Positions 30,960 to 40,670 are shown, numbered from the stretch's first letter. The stretch is DNA of 49,118 nt from Bryobacterales bacterium (GCA_003167255.1 PMTR01000191.1:1-49118); one strand, 5' to 3'. The notes: generated by a model from the sequence alone, not told the origin. Program-made: numbers and translations.

Positions 30960-31013
30960 AACGCGCTTATCGGCCGGTTTCGGAAAAGCGTTAGCTTGGG
31001 CCCAAGCCCAGCC

Positions 31014-31060
31014 CTGGATCCCTTCGGGATATGAGAGTCAAGGAGTCAGAAGCGAGAAGT
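31014..31060. repeat. Interspersed intergenic repeat, copy 1 (CTTCGGGATATG family)
   Basis: The stretch atcccttcgggatatgagag followed by cagaag/gagaag-like repeats recurs at 46740-46790 with the same order (palindrome atcccttcgggat, then gagtcagaagtcag-like repeats, then agaatgc). It lies in the 214-base gap between the EAL-HDOD gene and the next minus-strand gene; no gene is seen in that gap. Confidence 0.75.
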
Positions 31061-31173
31061 GAGAATGCTTCGGCCATGCGGCTGGGCGCAACGAGAACAA
31101 AATTCCCGTTGGGGCGCGTATAACGGCAACGAAAGTCCGCGCCAACGAAGTAAGCGTGGGAAGGCCCGCGGGG

Positions 31174-31974
31174 TCACCGTGCCGCGGGAGGTTCCTGGTC
31201 TGTCGGAATGCCTGCCAAGTGCCTGTAGAAGGCCACAGCGCGGTTGATGGCAGATGCCTCATGGCCCGCCAGAAGTCCCCCGGCTTTTCCGCTGGTGCGC
31301 GCGATACCGTAGTACCGCCAAAGACCCGGAGCCTCCTGTTCGAGGTAATAGATGGACTGGACCTGGCCCGGCTCAAACACTGGGATCAAAAGGTATCGGA
31401 TGGTGGTGGCATTTTCGACGTCAAACACAAGGCGCCCCGTCGAAGCACTTCGAATGCGCATTCGGTAGGTCACCTTGCCGAACCGGTTGTCCTCCTGCTG
31501 AAAGAAGAGTGTCCGCCCTTCCGCGATCTCATCCACGGAGAAGTCCGGGCGGTGTTGATTGCTGTCTGGCCCCGGCGAGGCATATGCTTCGAGAATCAAC
31601 TTCTGCCATCGTTTCTCGGTGGTAGACCAATAGAGCATTCCCTTGGTTTCGGATACTGCGCCGATGCGGCGGCGCAGTCCATCGGCGCCCGCGGTGAAGC
31701 GAAAGCGCGCGGCCACAGCGACGATAGTTGGGAAGTCGGACGCGCCCCAGCCGGTACAGGCCGGAGGTTTCCAGTCCGCCTCGAGATTGGACGCGTTCCA
31801 TACTCTCACGACGGGAGAGGCATCCAGCGTGGGAAAGGGTGGGAGCGGCTCGGGTCCACAAGGTGGCTGTGGTCCGGACTGAGCACGGAGCGAGTTCCCC
31901 CACCAGAGGACCGTGGTGAACAAAGCCATGGCAGCCAGGCGGGGCAACCTGCGACGAAGAAGCGAGCCGGACAT
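31174..31974 (-). CDS. Secreted protein of unknown function (DUF6675-like)
   Basis: A 266-residue exported protein starting MSGSLLRRRLPRLAAMALFTTVLWW with a basic N-terminus and hydrophobic core, cleavage probably near SLRAQ (residue 30). The mature chain has Trp- and Tyr-rich beta segments (SPVVRVWNASNLEADWKPP, GKVTYRMRIRSASTGRLVFDVENATTIRY, VQSIYYLEQEAPGLWRYYGIARTSGK). Two nearby cysteines (PPCGPEP, PACTGW) may pair. The closing part resembles conserved acidobacterial exported proteins of about this size, but I do not recognise a biochemical function. It is 95 bases downstream of the DUF5107/TPR remnant on the same strand. Confidence 0.65.
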   Translation of the reverse strand: MSGSLLRRRLPRLAAMALFTTVLWWGNSLRAQSGPQPPCGPEPLPPFPTLDASPVVRVWNASNLEADWKPPACTGWGASDFPTIVAVAARFRFTAGADGLRRRIGAVSETKGMLYWSTTEKRWQKLILEAYASPGPDSNQHRPDFSVDEIAEGRTLFFQQEDNRFGKVTYRMRIRSASTGRLVFDVENATTIRYLLIPVFEPGQVQSIYYLEQEAPGLWRYYGIARTSGKAGGLLAGHEASAINRAVAFYRHLAGIPTDQEPPAAR

Positions 31975-32068
31975 CTTTGGAAAACCTTCCTTCCGCTCGT
32001 ATTTTAGCCGTCGCTTCGGGTACGCCTGCGGTTTTCTGGCGCGGCGGCCTTTCGTGCGACGGGCCTGC

Positions 32069-33918
32069 TTACCGGGGCAAAGGTGGATCGTATTGCGCGG
32101 ATCCATTCAAATAGCGGGCGAAGGGCGATTCGGTTTTGGCGCCTTCCGCAAAGCGCTTGATGGCTTCTTCTTCGCGCCCGGCGGCCCGCAGCAAGATGCC
32201 TTCCGAATATAGGAGAAGGCCTTTGTCTGTTGAGTTACCGCTGGTGCGAATGCTCTCCTGGGCGGTTTCGATGGCCCGCGAGGACCCTGTCGGGTTGGTC
32301 AAGCTGGCCGCCAATAGCGGAAATGCGTGGTCGGGGGACGATAGCGGAGCGCTGGCTTTGGCGATTCTGCCCCATCTCGCCGCGGCGGCCTTTTTGGAGC
32401 CGCAGAGAGATTCGACAGCCCCGAAATAGAATTGGATGCGGAGTTGCTTCGTCAAGTCGCCGAATCCGTGAAAGGTAAAAGGCAAGGCTTGATTCTCGGG
32501 AGCAAAATCGTCGATGAGCGCGCCCAGGTTGGCGCAGTTGCGCGCGGAGGCAGCCGAGAGAAGTGCCCGCAGTTGCAGTTCGGCGTAAGCCTGGCGGACC
32601 TCCGGCGGCTGCTTCTGCTCGGGAAAGTTCTTCTTCTGAAACACACTAGCCGCGCCGTCCAGGTCGTTTTTCGCCAGCAACACCAATGCAAAGTTGGCGG
32701 CTTCGGTGGGTGTGGAGAAGGACGGGGGAGGCGGCCCTGCCGGCCAACTGCCGCCGGAACTGTTCAGGACGCCATCGAGCAACTGCTTCAAACCGCTATC
32801 ACTCGGGTGCGCGGCGAGGGCTTCCCGGATGAGGTCCCCGGCGAGCTTATTCTTCTTGACCCCCACCAGAACGCGCGCCACGGTGTCGTAATAGGCGGGG
32901 ATGGTGTCTGCCGCGGGCCGCGCCTTTTGCCATTCCGCGAGAGCCTCTTCGGTCATGCGGCGGTTGAGGAGAAGGCCGCCGAGCAGATAATGAGCGGTGG
33001 CATCCTGGGGATTGAGTTCGATGGCGGCGCGCAAAACGGGATACGTAGAGGTCCGGTAAGGATGCACGTAGAGTGTGGACTGGGTGGAGGCTTTTCGAAA
33101 ATCGTCGGCGGGCGATTGTCCCAGGCGGGCTCGCGCGTAGCCGCGGTAGTAGGCGATCAGCGGATAGGCCTGCGGCAGGACGGCGCCGGGCTCGGTCTCC
33201 AGTTCGTCCAGTGAGGGATAGTTGCGGTCGAGCAGAGCGATGGCGTCTTCATGGAGTCCGATCGCGAAATAGTCATCGGCAAGGTCCAGCACCCATTCCG
33301 GATCGGCCGCCAGGTGTCGCCAGATGCCTGAATCTTCCCGCCCGAGCAGGGTGCCTTCCACACGCAGCAGGGGGTCCATGGGATCGGCGGCGAGGTATGG
33401 GGCGAGTGCGGCCTGGGCGTCGGCGGTCCGGTCCAGGCGACGGAGCAAAGCGATCTCCAGCCCCGCGGCATGGCCGGCGCCGTGGGCCGCCACGGCATGC
33501 ATCATCTCCACGGCATTTTTCCGGTCGCCCGCCCGCGCGGTGGCGCAGACCAGTTGGTATTGAGCCGCCAGACCGAATCGCGAATCACTCGACACGGATC
33601 GCCACAACAGCCGGGCGACGCTATCGTCACCTGATTCCGACCGCGCCACGCCGAGGTAGTAAGTGACTTCCGCGTCGGACGGATCCTCCTTGCGTCGTAC
33701 TTCTCGCTGGTCATGTTCGTGCGCAGGGTGTAGGGGTATACGGAATAGTTGCCGATGCCTGCCAGGGCCAGTTGGTCAAACGGAGGTATGGCGTCAGGCG
33801 GGTGCTCGCGGTAAGTGGGGAGGGTGATGCTGTCCTGCCACACGCGGACGCGATCCACCTGGGCCCACAACGTGGACGACAGGAAAGCGAGCGCTAGAAT
33901 TCCGCCAGGACGAAGCAT
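32069..33918 (-). pseudogene. DUF5107-TPR protein with core deleted and frame shifted
   Basis: From the ATG at 33916-33918 the frame encodes a signal peptide (MLRPGGILALAFLSSTLWAQ) and the typical N-terminus of DUF5107 proteins (VDRVRVWQDSITLPTYREHP, PPFDQLA, YPYTLRTNMT). Near 33690-33705 this joins, in a different frame, a long helical-repeat region (RKEDPSDAEVTYYLGVARSE onward, about 540 residues to 32069) with TPR-like phrases LYELVCATARAGDR-type, DDYFAIGLHEDAIALLDR, AHYLLGGLLLNRRMTEEAL. Complete family members of about 1000 residues have a several-hundred-residue beta/catalytic-like core between these parts, absent here. Internal deletion plus frameshift is the likely history. The TPR part is long and open, so it may still be translated from an internal start. 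Confidence 0.65.
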
Positions 33919-33966
33919 GCTGCCAGAGAGCGAATGTAGAATAACACAAGTTCGGCCGCCGGATCT

Positions 33967-33999
33967 CGGTTGGACATCGGTTGGACATCGGTTGGACAA
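33967..33999. repeat. Three tandem 11-base units
   Basis: The unit cggttggacat stands three times in a row (33967-33977, 33978-33988, and 33989-33999 with one change at the end). It is just upstream of the DUF5107 remnant start and in the divergent region before the 616-residue secreted protein. Confidence 0.8.
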
Positions 34000-34120
34000 G
34001 GGCGTTGCGGAAGACCGAGACCAGGGGCGGTTACGCCAAGTTGGGCGGCAATCCGGTGCCTGTCAGGGTATGATTGTCGTTCATGATCATGCATCGTCAC
34101 CTTTTCGCGGGAGGACTCGT

Positions 34121-35971
34121 ATGAAGCGCTTGACACTGGCGCTGTTTGCTCTGGGCCTAGTCACGGTAGCGGTTACATGTCTGGTGGCAGGGCGACCCGC
34201 TACAACGACCGGCGCCGAAAGGACGCCCGCGCTGGCCACGCGCGCCGCGGTGGCCTTCGATACGTCCCCGCCGTTGAGCTGGACGGAGCAGTTTATCCCC
34301 GATAAGCCGGTGGTCATTCATCCCGCAGTGGAGAGCAAGCCGGAACGGCAAGGCGCGACGGAAGGACCGGGCACGGGTTTGGGCACGACTCCGCCGACAC
34401 CGCCAGCAGCGCGGGGCGGAACCGGCGCGGCCCGAGCGGGCGGCCGTGCGGCACGGGCGGGCGGGCCTCCGCCGATTCCGCCTCCGCCACCCGAGCCCGA
34501 GATCAACGCCGCTGGCGCCGCCGTCGAGCAGACGACGCAGGGCGCGCGTGCCGCCGTTGAGCCGGTGGCCAGCTTCGACGGCTTGGGCCAGGGCTTTACC
34601 GGCCAGGAGTTCCCCGGCGCGGGCAACGCAGCCGATGCCAACGGAGGCCGCGGCGGCGGGGGACGTGGCGGCATCGACATCAGCCTGGCGGCCGGTCCCG
34701 ACCATATCTTCGAGATCCTGGGCGGCAACATGGCCGTCTTCACCAAGAAGGGTAAGAAGTACGACACCACCGGCAAGCTGCTCTATGGCCCCGCGCCCAA
34801 CAACACCGTTTTTGCCGGCTTCGGCGTTCGCTGCGGCGTGAGCAACAACAGCGACTCGGTAGTGCGCTACGACCAGTTGGCCGACCGCTGGCTGATCGTG
34901 GTTCCGGTCTTCTCGCGGCCGCCGGACAATCCGCAAGGCCCCTATGCCATGTGCTATGCCGTGAGCGCGACGTCCGACCCGCTGGGGCCGTACTACCGTT
35001 ATGAGTTCCAACGGCCGCTGTTTCCCGATTATCCCCGTCCGGCGGTCTGGCCCGACGGCTATTACAACCCCACCAGCACGAGTGACAACCTGCTGCCGGA
35101 TGTGATCACGCAGAAGCACGATTGCATCGCCGACCGCAACAAGATGCTCAAGGGTCTGCCGGCGGCCGAGCAGTGCGTGGTGATTGACGGCGGTGTTTTC
35201 ATGTTGAACACCGACGTGGATGGCAAGCGGCCGCCGCCGCCGGGCGCGCCCAACATCATGATGTCGACGGGCGGCACGCAGCTCATGAAGATCTTCGAGG
35301 ACGACGGAATCTACTTCTACAAAGTGCACGTAGATTGGAGCGATGCCTCCAAGACCACCGTCTCGGCGCCGCAAAAGATCGCGGTGGCGCCCTATCATTA
35401 TCTCTGCGACGGCCAATTGAGCAACTGCGTCTCGCAGCCGGCGACCGACCGCCGCCTCGATTCGCAAGGCGACAAGCTGATCCAGCGGCTGGTGTACCGC
35501 AACTTCGGCGGTCACGAGTCCATCCTGGCGGAGCATTCCGTCGCTACGGCCGCGCACGGCGGCGGAGTGCGCTGGTACGAGTTCCGGCTCAACAAACAGC
35601 GCGACCCGGTGTTGTACCAGCAGGGGACGTACGCCCCCGGTGGATTCTATCGTTGGTTGGGAAGCATGGCCATGGACCGCAAAGGCGACATCGGCATCGG
35701 CTATTCGTTCGGCGGCGATCCCAACTATCCCGGCCAGCGCTTCGCGGCGCGTATGGCTAACGACCCTAAGGGCCAACTTACCTTCCACGAGTCGGTGCTG
35801 GCTGAAGGCCGAGCCTCGCAAACGGGAAGCTTGCGCTGGGAGGACTACACCAACATCATCGTCGATCCCTCCGACGATTGTACCTTTTGGTTCGTCGGGA
35901 ACTACCTCAAAAGCGGCGCTGCATCCTCGACTACGCGCATCGGATCGTTTGTGCTGCGCGGCTGCAAGTGA
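34121..35971 (+). CDS. Large secreted protein with Pro/Ala/Gly linker, beta-propeller-like
   Basis: A 616-residue exported protein; the ATG at 34121 has a gggaggact ribosome site and gives a signal peptide MKRLTLALFALGLVTVAVTCL. Residues about 85-135 are a low-complexity Pro/Gly/Ala/Arg linker (PPTPPAARGGTGAARAGG, PPPIPPPPPEPE). The remaining 450 residues read like a blade-type beta domain: ISLAAGPDHIFEILGGNMAVFTKKG, DQLADRWLIVVPVFSRPP, YYRYEFQRPLFPDYPRPAVWPDGYYN, YRWLGSMAMDRKGDIGIGYSFGG and DDCTFWFVGNYL. Six or more cysteines suggest disulfides. Similar proteins annotated only as hypothetical occur in acidobacteria. It is followed 97 bases later by the MacAB-type exporter on the same strand. 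Confidence 0.75.
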   Translation: MKRLTLALFALGLVTVAVTCLVAGRPATTTGAERTPALATRAAVAFDTSPPLSWTEQFIPDKPVVIHPAVESKPERQGATEGPGTGLGTTPPTPPAARGGTGAARAGGRAARAGGPPPIPPPPPEPEINAAGAAVEQTTQGARAAVEPVASFDGLGQGFTGQEFPGAGNAADANGGRGGGGRGGIDISLAAGPDHIFEILGGNMAVFTKKGKKYDTTGKLLYGPAPNNTVFAGFGVRCGVSNNSDSVVRYDQLADRWLIVVPVFSRPPDNPQGPYAMCYAVSATSDPLGPYYRYEFQRPLFPDYPRPAVWPDGYYNPTSTSDNLLPDVITQKHDCIADRNKMLKGLPAAEQCVVIDGGVFMLNTDVDGKRPPPPGAPNIMMSTGGTQLMKIFEDDGIYFYKVHVDWSDASKTTVSAPQKIAVAPYHYLCDGQLSNCVSQPATDRRLDSQGDKLIQRLVYRNFGGHESILAEHSVATAAHGGGVRWYEFRLNKQRDPVLYQQGTYAPGGFYRWLGSMAMDRKGDIGIGYSFGGDPNYPGQRFAARMANDPKGQLTFHESVLAEGRASQTGSLRWEDYTNIIVDPSDDCTFWFVGNYLKSGAASSTTRIGSFVLRGCK

Positions 35972-36068
35972 CCACGACTGCGCACCGGTGTCCGGCCCGG
36001 TCCCGGGAGCAGGGTGAATGGGGTTATGCTCGTGTGGTGGCATCGATCATGCTTCTCGATCAGTGAGT

Positions 36069-37460
36069 ATGCAGAGGAAAACAGCTATTCTCGCCGTGTC
36101 AACCTCGTGTGTCGTGGTGGGGTTGGTGACTTGGGTTTTGCTCCGAGGTCAAGCCGGCATTCAATACCGGACGGCGACAGTCGGACACGGCGACATTAAT
36201 ATGGCCGTCTCGGCTACCGGCAACCCGAACGCCGTCGTAACCGTACAGGTCGGCACGCAAGTATCGGGCGCTATCCTGGCCTTGTACGCCGACTTCAATT
36301 CCAAGGTGACCAAGGACCAGTTGATCGCGCGGATCGATCCGGCGGCTTTCCAGGCCAAGGTCGATCAGGCTCAGGCAACCCTCGACGCGGCGGGGGCCGG
36401 CGTGGCCAATGCCGAAGCCGGCGTGCAGAAGGCCCAGGCGGGAATCCAGGCTGCCAACGCCGCTGTGGCAACCGCGGTGGCGAACGTAACGAAGGCGCAG
36501 GTCTCGGCTCAGGATGCCAAGGCCAAGGCTGACCGGAGCGTGGCGATGAACAAAGTGGGTGTATTGTCGAAGGAAGACTTAGAGACCTCCCAGGCGGCGT
36601 TCAATACTGCCACCGCCGATCAGGACGCCATCGTCGCACAGCAGCGCGCGGCAGAGGATAACGTGAAGGTGGCGCAGGCCGAGCTGACGGTGGCGAACAC
36701 GCAACTCGCAGCCAACCAGGCCCAGGTGAAGCAGTCCCAGGCAGCGCTGCGCTCCACCCAGATCGACCTGGATCACACCTACATCAAAGCACCGGTGGCC
36801 GGGGTGGTGGTGGCGCGCAGTGTGGACGTCGGACAGACCGTGGCGGCGAGCCTCGCGACCCCCACACTGTTCGAGATCGCCCAGGACCTGACCAAGATGC
36901 AAGTGGACACGAACGTGTCGGAAGCCGACGTGGGCCGCGTGCGCGTGGCCCAGCCCGTAACTTTCACTGTGGATGCGTATCCCGGGCAGGTGTTCAAAGG
37001 GGCCGTGACCGAAATCCGCGAGGCGCCCATCAACGTGCAGAACGTGATTACATATGACGTGGTGATCGGCGTTTCGAATCCGGACTTGAAGTTGTTTCCG
37101 GGAATGACGGCGAATGTGAAGATTCTGGTGGATCAGCGCCCGCACGTGCTAAGGGTGCTCAACGCGGCTCTGCGGTATCATCCGGCATCCGCGACTTCGC
37201 TGCCGGCCAGTGGCGGCAAGGGGGGATCCAAGGGCGCCGCATCGGAGAAGGCTGTCTGGACCCTGGACGCGAACAACAAGCCGCAGCGCGTGGTGGTCAC
37301 TACGGGCGAAAGCGATGGCACGTACACGGAGGTTACCTCGGGCGCGCTGAAGGACGGAGACCGCGTGATTGTCGCGGAGGTGGCAAAGGCGGCTACCGTT
37401 TCGGGCGGCAGCCCCGTCCCCCAGGGCGGCAGCAAGGGCGGCAGGGGGCCGGGATTCTAA
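36069..37460 (+). CDS. macA: Periplasmic adaptor of ABC efflux system, MacA type
   Basis: A 463-residue HlyD/MacA-family adaptor anchored by one N-terminal helix (TAILAVSTSCVVVGLVTWVLL). The first lipoyl half is VVTVQVGTQVSGAILALYADFNSKVTKDQLIARIDP. A long Ala/Gln/Lys-rich coiled-coil hairpin follows (about residues 95-240). The second lipoyl half is IDLDHTYIKAPVAGVVVARSVDVGQTVAAS, and the barrel includes TKMQVDTNVSEADVGRVRVAQPVTFTVDAYPGQVFKG. The C-terminus has a Gly/Ser/Lys-rich insertion (SGGKGGSKGAASEK) and a Gly-rich end. The hairpin is longer than in RND adaptors, as expected for MacA. The ATPase gene begins at the base after its stop. Confidence 0.9.
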   Translation: MQRKTAILAVSTSCVVVGLVTWVLLRGQAGIQYRTATVGHGDINMAVSATGNPNAVVTVQVGTQVSGAILALYADFNSKVTKDQLIARIDPAAFQAKVDQAQATLDAAGAGVANAEAGVQKAQAGIQAANAAVATAVANVTKAQVSAQDAKAKADRSVAMNKVGVLSKEDLETSQAAFNTATADQDAIVAQQRAAEDNVKVAQAELTVANTQLAANQAQVKQSQAALRSTQIDLDHTYIKAPVAGVVVARSVDVGQTVAASLATPTLFEIAQDLTKMQVDTNVSEADVGRVRVAQPVTFTVDAYPGQVFKGAVTEIREAPINVQNVITYDVVIGVSNPDLKLFPGMTANVKILVDQRPHVLRVLNAALRYHPASATSLPASGGKGGSKGAASEKAVWTLDANNKPQRVVVTTGESDGTYTEVTSGALKDGDRVIVAEVAKAATVSGGSPVPQGGSKGGRGPGF

Positions 37461-38228
37461 GTGAGCGGCATGCCAGCGGTAATTCAGATTAAGGATCTGG
37501 TGAAAGATTACAAGCTGGGGGAGGTGCCGGTACACGTGTTGAAGGACATCTCGTTCGAGATCGAGCGCGGGGATTTCGTCTCGATCATGGGGCCATCCGG
37601 ATCCGGCAAGTCCACCCTCATGAACATTCTCGGTTGCCTCGACAAGCCTACGTCGGGGAGTTACGAGCTGGACGGAATCAGCGTCGCAAAGCTAAATCGC
37701 GACCAACTGGCGGAGATACGGAACAAGAAGATCGGCTTCGTATTCCAGCAGTTCAACCTGCTGGCGCGGACGAGCGCGGAGGAGAATGTCGAACTACCGC
37801 TGATGTATACCGATGCGCCCGCCCGCGAGCGGCACGAGCGGGCCATGAAGGCGCTGCTCGCGGTGGGTCTGGCCGGACGCGAGGGACATCAGCCAAGCCA
37901 GCTTTCCGGCGGCCAACAGCAGCGCGTGGCCATCGCGCGGTCGCTGGTGAACGATCCCAAAATCATCCTGGCGGACGAGCCCACCGGAGCGCTGGACTCA
38001 AGGACCAGCATCGAGATCATGGCGATCTTCCAGCGGCTGAACCGCGAGGAGGGGATCACCATGATTGTGGTGACGCACGATCCGGATATCGCGAGTTACT
38101 CCAACCGAAAGATTCACTTCAAAGATGGCAGGTTGCAGGCGGATGAGCGGGTCGCGCACCCGCGCGAAGCACGGAAAGACCTGGAGCAGCTTCCCGCCGA
38201 GCAACCGGAGGAGTTAGAGTCGGCATGA
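37461..38228 (+). CDS. macB: ABC transporter ATP-binding protein, MacB/LolD type
   Basis: A 255-residue ATPase. Walker A is GPSGSGKST, the Q-loop FVFQQFNLLART, the signature LSGGQQQRVAIARSL, Walker B KIILADEPTGALDS, and the H-loop VVTHD. This is the MacB/LolD/FtsE pattern with the EPTGALD phrase. It starts either at GTG 37461, directly after the adaptor's TAA, or at ATG 37470. The permease gene starts inside its last codon region (38225 ATG versus stop at 38228). In E. coli MacB the ATPase and permease are one chain; here they are split, as in many related operons. The C-terminal 30 residues are charged and extra. Confidence 0.94.
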   Translation: MSGMPAVIQIKDLVKDYKLGEVPVHVLKDISFEIERGDFVSIMGPSGSGKSTLMNILGCLDKPTSGSYELDGISVAKLNRDQLAEIRNKKIGFVFQQFNLLARTSAEENVELPLMYTDAPARERHERAMKALLAVGLAGREGHQPSQLSGGQQQRVAIARSLVNDPKIILADEPTGALDSRTSIEIMAIFQRLNREEGITMIVVTHDPDIASYSNRKIHFKDGRLQADERVAHPREARKDLEQLPAEQPEELESA

Positions 38229-39460
38229 ACAAGCTTATCGCAAGCATCAGGATCGCCCTGCGGGCGCTGACAGTGAACCGCACGCGCTCGGCGCTCACGA
38301 TGCTGGGCATCATCATCGGCGTAGCGGCGGTGATCGCCATGGTGGGTGTCGGCGCGGGCGCCACCGCCAGGATTCAGGCGCAGATTCAGAGTATCGGGAG
38401 CAACCTGATTATGGTCTCGCCGGGCAGCCTGAGCAGTAACGGCGTTCGGCTTGGCTCCGGCGCGATGGCGAGCCTGACGGAGGATGACGCCACGGCCATC
38501 GCCGCGGAGTGCCCTTCCGTATCGGCGGTCTCTCCGACCGTGCGCGGCGGAGTACAAGTGGTGTACGGAAACAGCAACTGGGCTACCAACGCCCAAGGAG
38601 TGACCCCGGATTACATGACGATCCGCGATGCCACGATGCTGTACGGCCAGTTCTTCACAGCCGAGGATGTGGACGCGGCCGCCAAAGTCGCCGTGCTGGG
38701 TGAAACCGTGGCGCAGAACCTGTTTGGCGACAGCGATCCCACCGGTCAGGTGGTGATTATCAAGAACGTGCCGTTCACCGTGGCGGGCGTGCTTACGCCG
38801 AAGGGCCAGTCACCAACGGGCCAGGACCAGGACGACGTGATCCTCCTGCCGATCTCCACGGCCATGCAAAAGGTGATCGGGACCAACAAGGCCAACGCGA
38901 AGGCGGTGAGCTCCCTCATGGTGCAGGCCATCGGGCCGCAGGCGATGGACCAGGCGCTGCAGGAGGTGACGGAACTGCTGCGGGAACGGCACAGGATCCT
39001 GCCCGGCCTGGACGACGACTTCACGGTCCGCAATCTGACCGAGGTGTTCGCGGCCCAGGAAAGCTCGGCGCAAGTAATGTCGATTCTGCTGGGCGCTATC
39101 GCGTCGGTGTCGCTGATCGTGGGCGGTATCGGGATCATGAACATCATGCTGGTCTCGGTAACCGAAAGGACACGCGAGATCGGCCTGCGGCAGGCCGTGG
39201 GCGCCAAGACGCGCGACATCCTCTCGCAGTTCCTGGTGGAAGCGGTAACGCTCTCGCTGCTGGGTGGGATTATCGGGATTGTCGTGGGGTTGGCGGCTTC
39301 GTTGCTGATCTCGCACTTCGCGCAATGGTCGACGAAGGTGAGTCCGCTGTCGGTCCTGATGGCGTTTGTGTTCTCTGCGCTGGTGGGAGTGTTCTTTGGC
39401 TACTACCCGGCGCGCAAGGCGGCGTTCCTGGATCCGATCGAGGCTCTCAGGTACGAATGA
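38225..39460 (+). CDS. ABC transporter permease, MacB/FtsX type
   Basis: A 411-residue permease with the four-helix MacB topology. The first helix is in RTRSALTMLGIIIGVAAVIAMVGVG, followed by a large periplasmic domain of about 220 residues (the MacB_PCD domain) with VAVLGETVAQNLFGDSDPTGQ. The C-terminal three helices carry the FtsX signature (LGAIASVSLIVGGIGIMNIMLVSVTERTREIGLRQAVGAKTRDI, then PARKAAFLDPIEALRYE). With the ATPase and adaptor it forms a tripartite exporter for peptides, lipids, siderophores or drugs; no substrate is indicated. An outer-membrane TolC-like partner is not in the window. Confidence 0.94.
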   Translation: MNKLIASIRIALRALTVNRTRSALTMLGIIIGVAAVIAMVGVGAGATARIQAQIQSIGSNLIMVSPGSLSSNGVRLGSGAMASLTEDDATAIAAECPSVSAVSPTVRGGVQVVYGNSNWATNAQGVTPDYMTIRDATMLYGQFFTAEDVDAAAKVAVLGETVAQNLFGDSDPTGQVVIIKNVPFTVAGVLTPKGQSPTGQDQDDVILLPISTAMQKVIGTNKANAKAVSSLMVQAIGPQAMDQALQEVTELLRERHRILPGLDDDFTVRNLTEVFAAQESSAQVMSILLGAIASVSLIVGGIGIMNIMLVSVTERTREIGLRQAVGAKTRDILSQFLVEAVTLSLLGGIIGIVVGLAASLLISHFAQWSTKVSPLSVLMAFVFSALVGVFFGYYPARKAAFLDPIEALRYE

Positions 39461-39560
39461 GGTTCGCTGAAATAACAGCGGCCACAACATCCGGCGGAAC
39501 CGCATCATTACGCTCAATATCGGCAGCCCTGCCGGCCGGCGGAGGGTTCCGGGAGCACAC

Positions 39561-40670
39561 TCACCGCCCCAGCGTAATTGTCCGCCCCGTCCGCGCCGAT
39601 TCGCGCGCGGCGTCGAGGATCTCGATGACGATCATGTTGTTCTCAAGCGACGAGAGGCCGTATGGCTTGAACTGGCCGCGGGCTACGCCGATCAGATACG
39701 AAATCGAGCCGGCTTCCTGCGGCTTCAGTTCCGGCGGCGTGCGCGCCTCTTCGGCCTGCGCGCCCGGCAGGCGCACGCGCAGGCTGTCGCCGCCGGTCGC
39801 GATGGCGTAGCCCTTCGCGCCGTAGACTTCGAAATCCTTGCGGCCCACCGGCCAGTTCCACGACGCCTGAATGATGCCCTGCGCTTTGGGATATTGCAAC
39901 AGCACGGTGGCTTCGTCATCGACGTGCGCGTAGATGCCGGGCTTGTCGGTCCGGGTCAGCGCCGTCACCTTCAGCGGACGCTGATTGTCCATCATCCACG
40001 TCATCAGGTTGGCGCCGTAGCAGCCGAAATCGAAGAGGGCGCCGGCGCCGTTTTTCACGGGGTCGCTGAGCCAGGCCAAAAACTCCGGCTGCACGTTGAT
40101 CTCCTTGGGACCCTGGTGGCCGTCCATCGCCACCATTTTGCGGATGTCGCCGGCGGCCTTCTGTTCGTGCAGCAGGGTCCAGATCTCGCCGTGGCTGCGG
40201 TACCAGGTAGTCTCGTAGTTGACGATGACGGGCGTGTGGTATCTCTCCGAGGCCTGCTGGATGGCGCGCGCCTGCTTCATGTCCACGGCCAGCGGCTTCT
40301 CCATCATTACGGGTATGTGGCGAGGGGCGCACGCCTCGACGACCTTGGCGTGAGAGTAAGTATCGGTGAACGTCGCGACGGCCTCGGGCTTCGCCGTATC
40401 GAGCATCTTGTTGAGATCGGTGTAGATCTGATCGCCGGCGAAGTGGTTCGATCCGGCGTATTTTGCCAGTAGCTTGGGATCGGGATCCCAAACCGCGACG
40501 ATGACGACATCCGCCGCGCGGCGCTGCGCGCTGCCCAGAAACCCGGAAACGTGGCCGTGGTTCAGCCCGGCGATGGCGATGCGCAGCGGCTTTACCTGGG
40601 GCGACTGCGGGCTGGCGGATGTGGTCGAGATCACAGATGCGGCGAGTGCGAACGACAATAGGCGAGTCAT
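39561..40670 (-). CDS. Exported Gfo/Idh/MocA-family oxidoreductase
   Basis: A 369-residue NAD(P)-dependent oxidoreductase preceded by a signal peptide (MTRLLSFALAASVISTTSAS). The Rossmann strand LRIAIAGLNHGHVSGFL follows with GxxHGH in place of the classic GxGxxG. The substrate-site signature is PVMMEKPLAVDMKQA (EKP near 127), then VNYETTWYRS and GAGALFDFGCYGANLMTWMM, both typical. These enzymes oxidise or reduce sugars and cyclitols using tightly bound cofactor, and exported members such as periplasmic glucose-fructose oxidoreductase carry their cofactor through the Tat system; the present leader is Sec-like, with no twin arginine. It is 117 bases from the PPC-domain gene on the same strand. 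Confidence 0.88.
   Translation of the reverse strand: MTRLLSFALAASVISTTSASPQSPQVKPLRIAIAGLNHGHVSGFLGSAQRRAADVVIVAVWDPDPKLLAKYAGSNHFAGDQIYTDLNKMLDTAKPEAVATFTDTYSHAKVVEACAPRHIPVMMEKPLAVDMKQARAIQQASERYHTPVIVNYETTWYRSHGEIWTLLHEQKAAGDIRKMVAMDGHQGPKEINVQPEFLAWLSDPVKNGAGALFDFGCYGANLMTWMMDNQRPLKVTALTRTDKPGIYAHVDDEATVLLQYPKAQGIIQASWNWPVGRKDFEVYGAKGYAIATGGDSLRVRLPGAQAEEARTPPELKPQEAGSISYLIGVARGQFKPYGLSSLENNMIVIEILDAARESARTGRTITLGR

Noticed and set aside
34157-36043. A 628-codon open frame on the minus strand opposite the large secreted protein
   Set aside because: It is an antisense shadow. The plus-strand frame has a ribosome site, signal peptide and protein-like composition; the antisense frame is Arg/His/Ala-rich without domains.
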